NCBI GenBank assembly: GCA_949486985.1
Contig: CATBLW010000262.1
Span: forward strand, 1 to 6,099
Length of the DNA: 6,099 nucleotides
Source of the DNA: Prochlorococcus marinus str. MIT 9215
GTDB taxonomy: Bacteria > Cyanobacteriota > Cyanobacteriia > PCC-6307 > Cyanobiaceae
Direction of reading: 5' to 3'
The translations under genes were made by a program, and so were the position numbers. Below are positions 5,555 to 6,099 of the stretch, piece after piece (position 1 is the first letter of the stretch; every line of letters starts with the position of its first letter). Under the pieces are notes generated by a model. It had not been told where the DNA came from. It saw only the letters and a list, made by a program, of their open reading frames with translations, and did not search any database.

Positions 5555-6099
5555 ATGCGTCTCGATTTGGTCTGGGTGATCTATCGGACGAAGAGCAAAC
5601 CTGCCGAATCTGAGGCTCAGCGTTGTGCCGAAGAGTTGCGAGCGCTGGGGGCGCAAGTTTTTGTCGCCATGAGTGGCCAGATGGCCAATCCCTTCCCAGA
5701 GTTACTGGCTTCTTCAACAGGCTTGCCCGATCTTGCTGTTGTGCTTGGCGGCGATGGAACTGTGCTTGGTGCCGCCAGACATCTCGCTCCTTATGACGTT
5801 CCCCTTCTCAGTTTTAACGTCGGCGGCCATTTGGGTTTCCTTAGTCATGATCGCCGCTTATTGAATGGCAATCAGCTTTGGCAACGATTGTTGGAGGATT
5901 CTTTTGCCTTGGAGCGTCGGATGATGCTCGAGGCGCGTGTTGATCGCCATCCAAGTCGGCATAGACGTGAAGACGCAGCGGTCTCTCTGCCAGCAGAAGA
6001 CAGTGCGGATCAAGACCCTCACTGGGCTTTGAATGATTTCTACTTGCGCCCTTATCGCGATGAGTTGTCGCCCACTTGCACCCTTGAACTTGAGATTGA
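5555..6099 (+). CDS. nadK: NAD kinase, N-terminal part (3'-truncated by window)
   Basis: NAD kinase phosphorylates NAD+ to NADP+ in the cytoplasm. The frame runs open from ATG 5555 to the right edge with 181 complete codons; the final TGA letters at 6097-6099 are out of frame, so this is not an early stop. Bacterial NAD kinases are about 290-310 residues, so roughly 60 percent is visible. The catalytic GGDGT motif is at 65-69 (D67) after a PDLAVVL strand, the second family block FNVGGHLGFL is at 87-96 (one Gly more than the common NxGxLGFL form), and the ALND motif (158-161) corresponds to the NAD-binding Asn-Glu/Asp pair. A hydrophilic stretch at about 130-156, rich in Arg, Asp, Glu and His, lengthens the loop before ALND. 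Cyanobacteria usually have two NAD kinases; this is the copy linked to ndhE. Confidence 0.93.
   Translation, partial: MRLDLVWVIYRTKSKPAESEAQRCAEELRALGAQVFVAMSGQMANPFPELLASSTGLPDLAVVLGGDGTVLGAARHLAPYDVPLLSFNVGGHLGFLSHDRRLLNGNQLWQRLLEDSFALERRMMLEARVDRHPSRHRREDAAVSLPAEDSADQDPHWALNDFYLRPYRDELSPTCTLELEI

Overview
The window looks like core chromosome of a marine picocyanobacterium, either a low-light, high-GC Prochlorococcus (MIT9313-like) or a mid-GC marine Synechococcus. This is inferred from NdhA, NdhI, NdhG and NdhE sequences typical of the oxygenic-phototroph NDH-1 complex, the gene order ndhA-ndhI-ndhG-ndhE, and a base composition near half GC. I recognised the proteins from memory of the families and ran no search.

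All eight genes lie on the + strand. Positions 1-884 hold the C-terminal part of a protein I assign tentatively to the DUF3352 family; its start is outside the window. It overlaps a SixA-type phosphohistidine phosphatase (877-1362), followed by citrate synthase gltA (1396-2586). After only 24 bp come the NDH-1 genes ndhA (2611-3765), ndhI (3925-4575), ndhG (4572-5174) and ndhE (5225-5542). The window ends inside an NAD kinase gene (5555 onward, 3'-truncated) whose ribosome binding site overlaps the ndhE stop codon.

NdhA, NdhG and NdhE are membrane subunits and NdhI is the iron-sulfur subunit of the ferredoxin-dependent NDH-1 complex, which serves respiration, cyclic electron flow and CO2 uptake. 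Citrate synthase supplies the carbon branch leading to 2-oxoglutarate for nitrogen assimilation. NAD kinase makes the NADP+ that accepts photosynthetic electrons. The layout allows one long transcript, since most spacers are below about 50 bp or negative.

The exception is the 159-bp ndhA-ndhI spacer (3766-3924). It holds a 10-bp stem hairpin, a perfect TGTA-N8-TACA palindrome of the NtcA type overlapping a TAAGAT -10-like hexamer, and a good Shine-Dalgarno sequence that may itself be folded. This is the most interesting non-coding stretch here and suggests an internal, possibly nitrogen-responsive, promoter. I see no mobile element, CRISPR array, RNA gene or clear terminator, and no evidence of a new biological system; this is mostly ordinary core genome.
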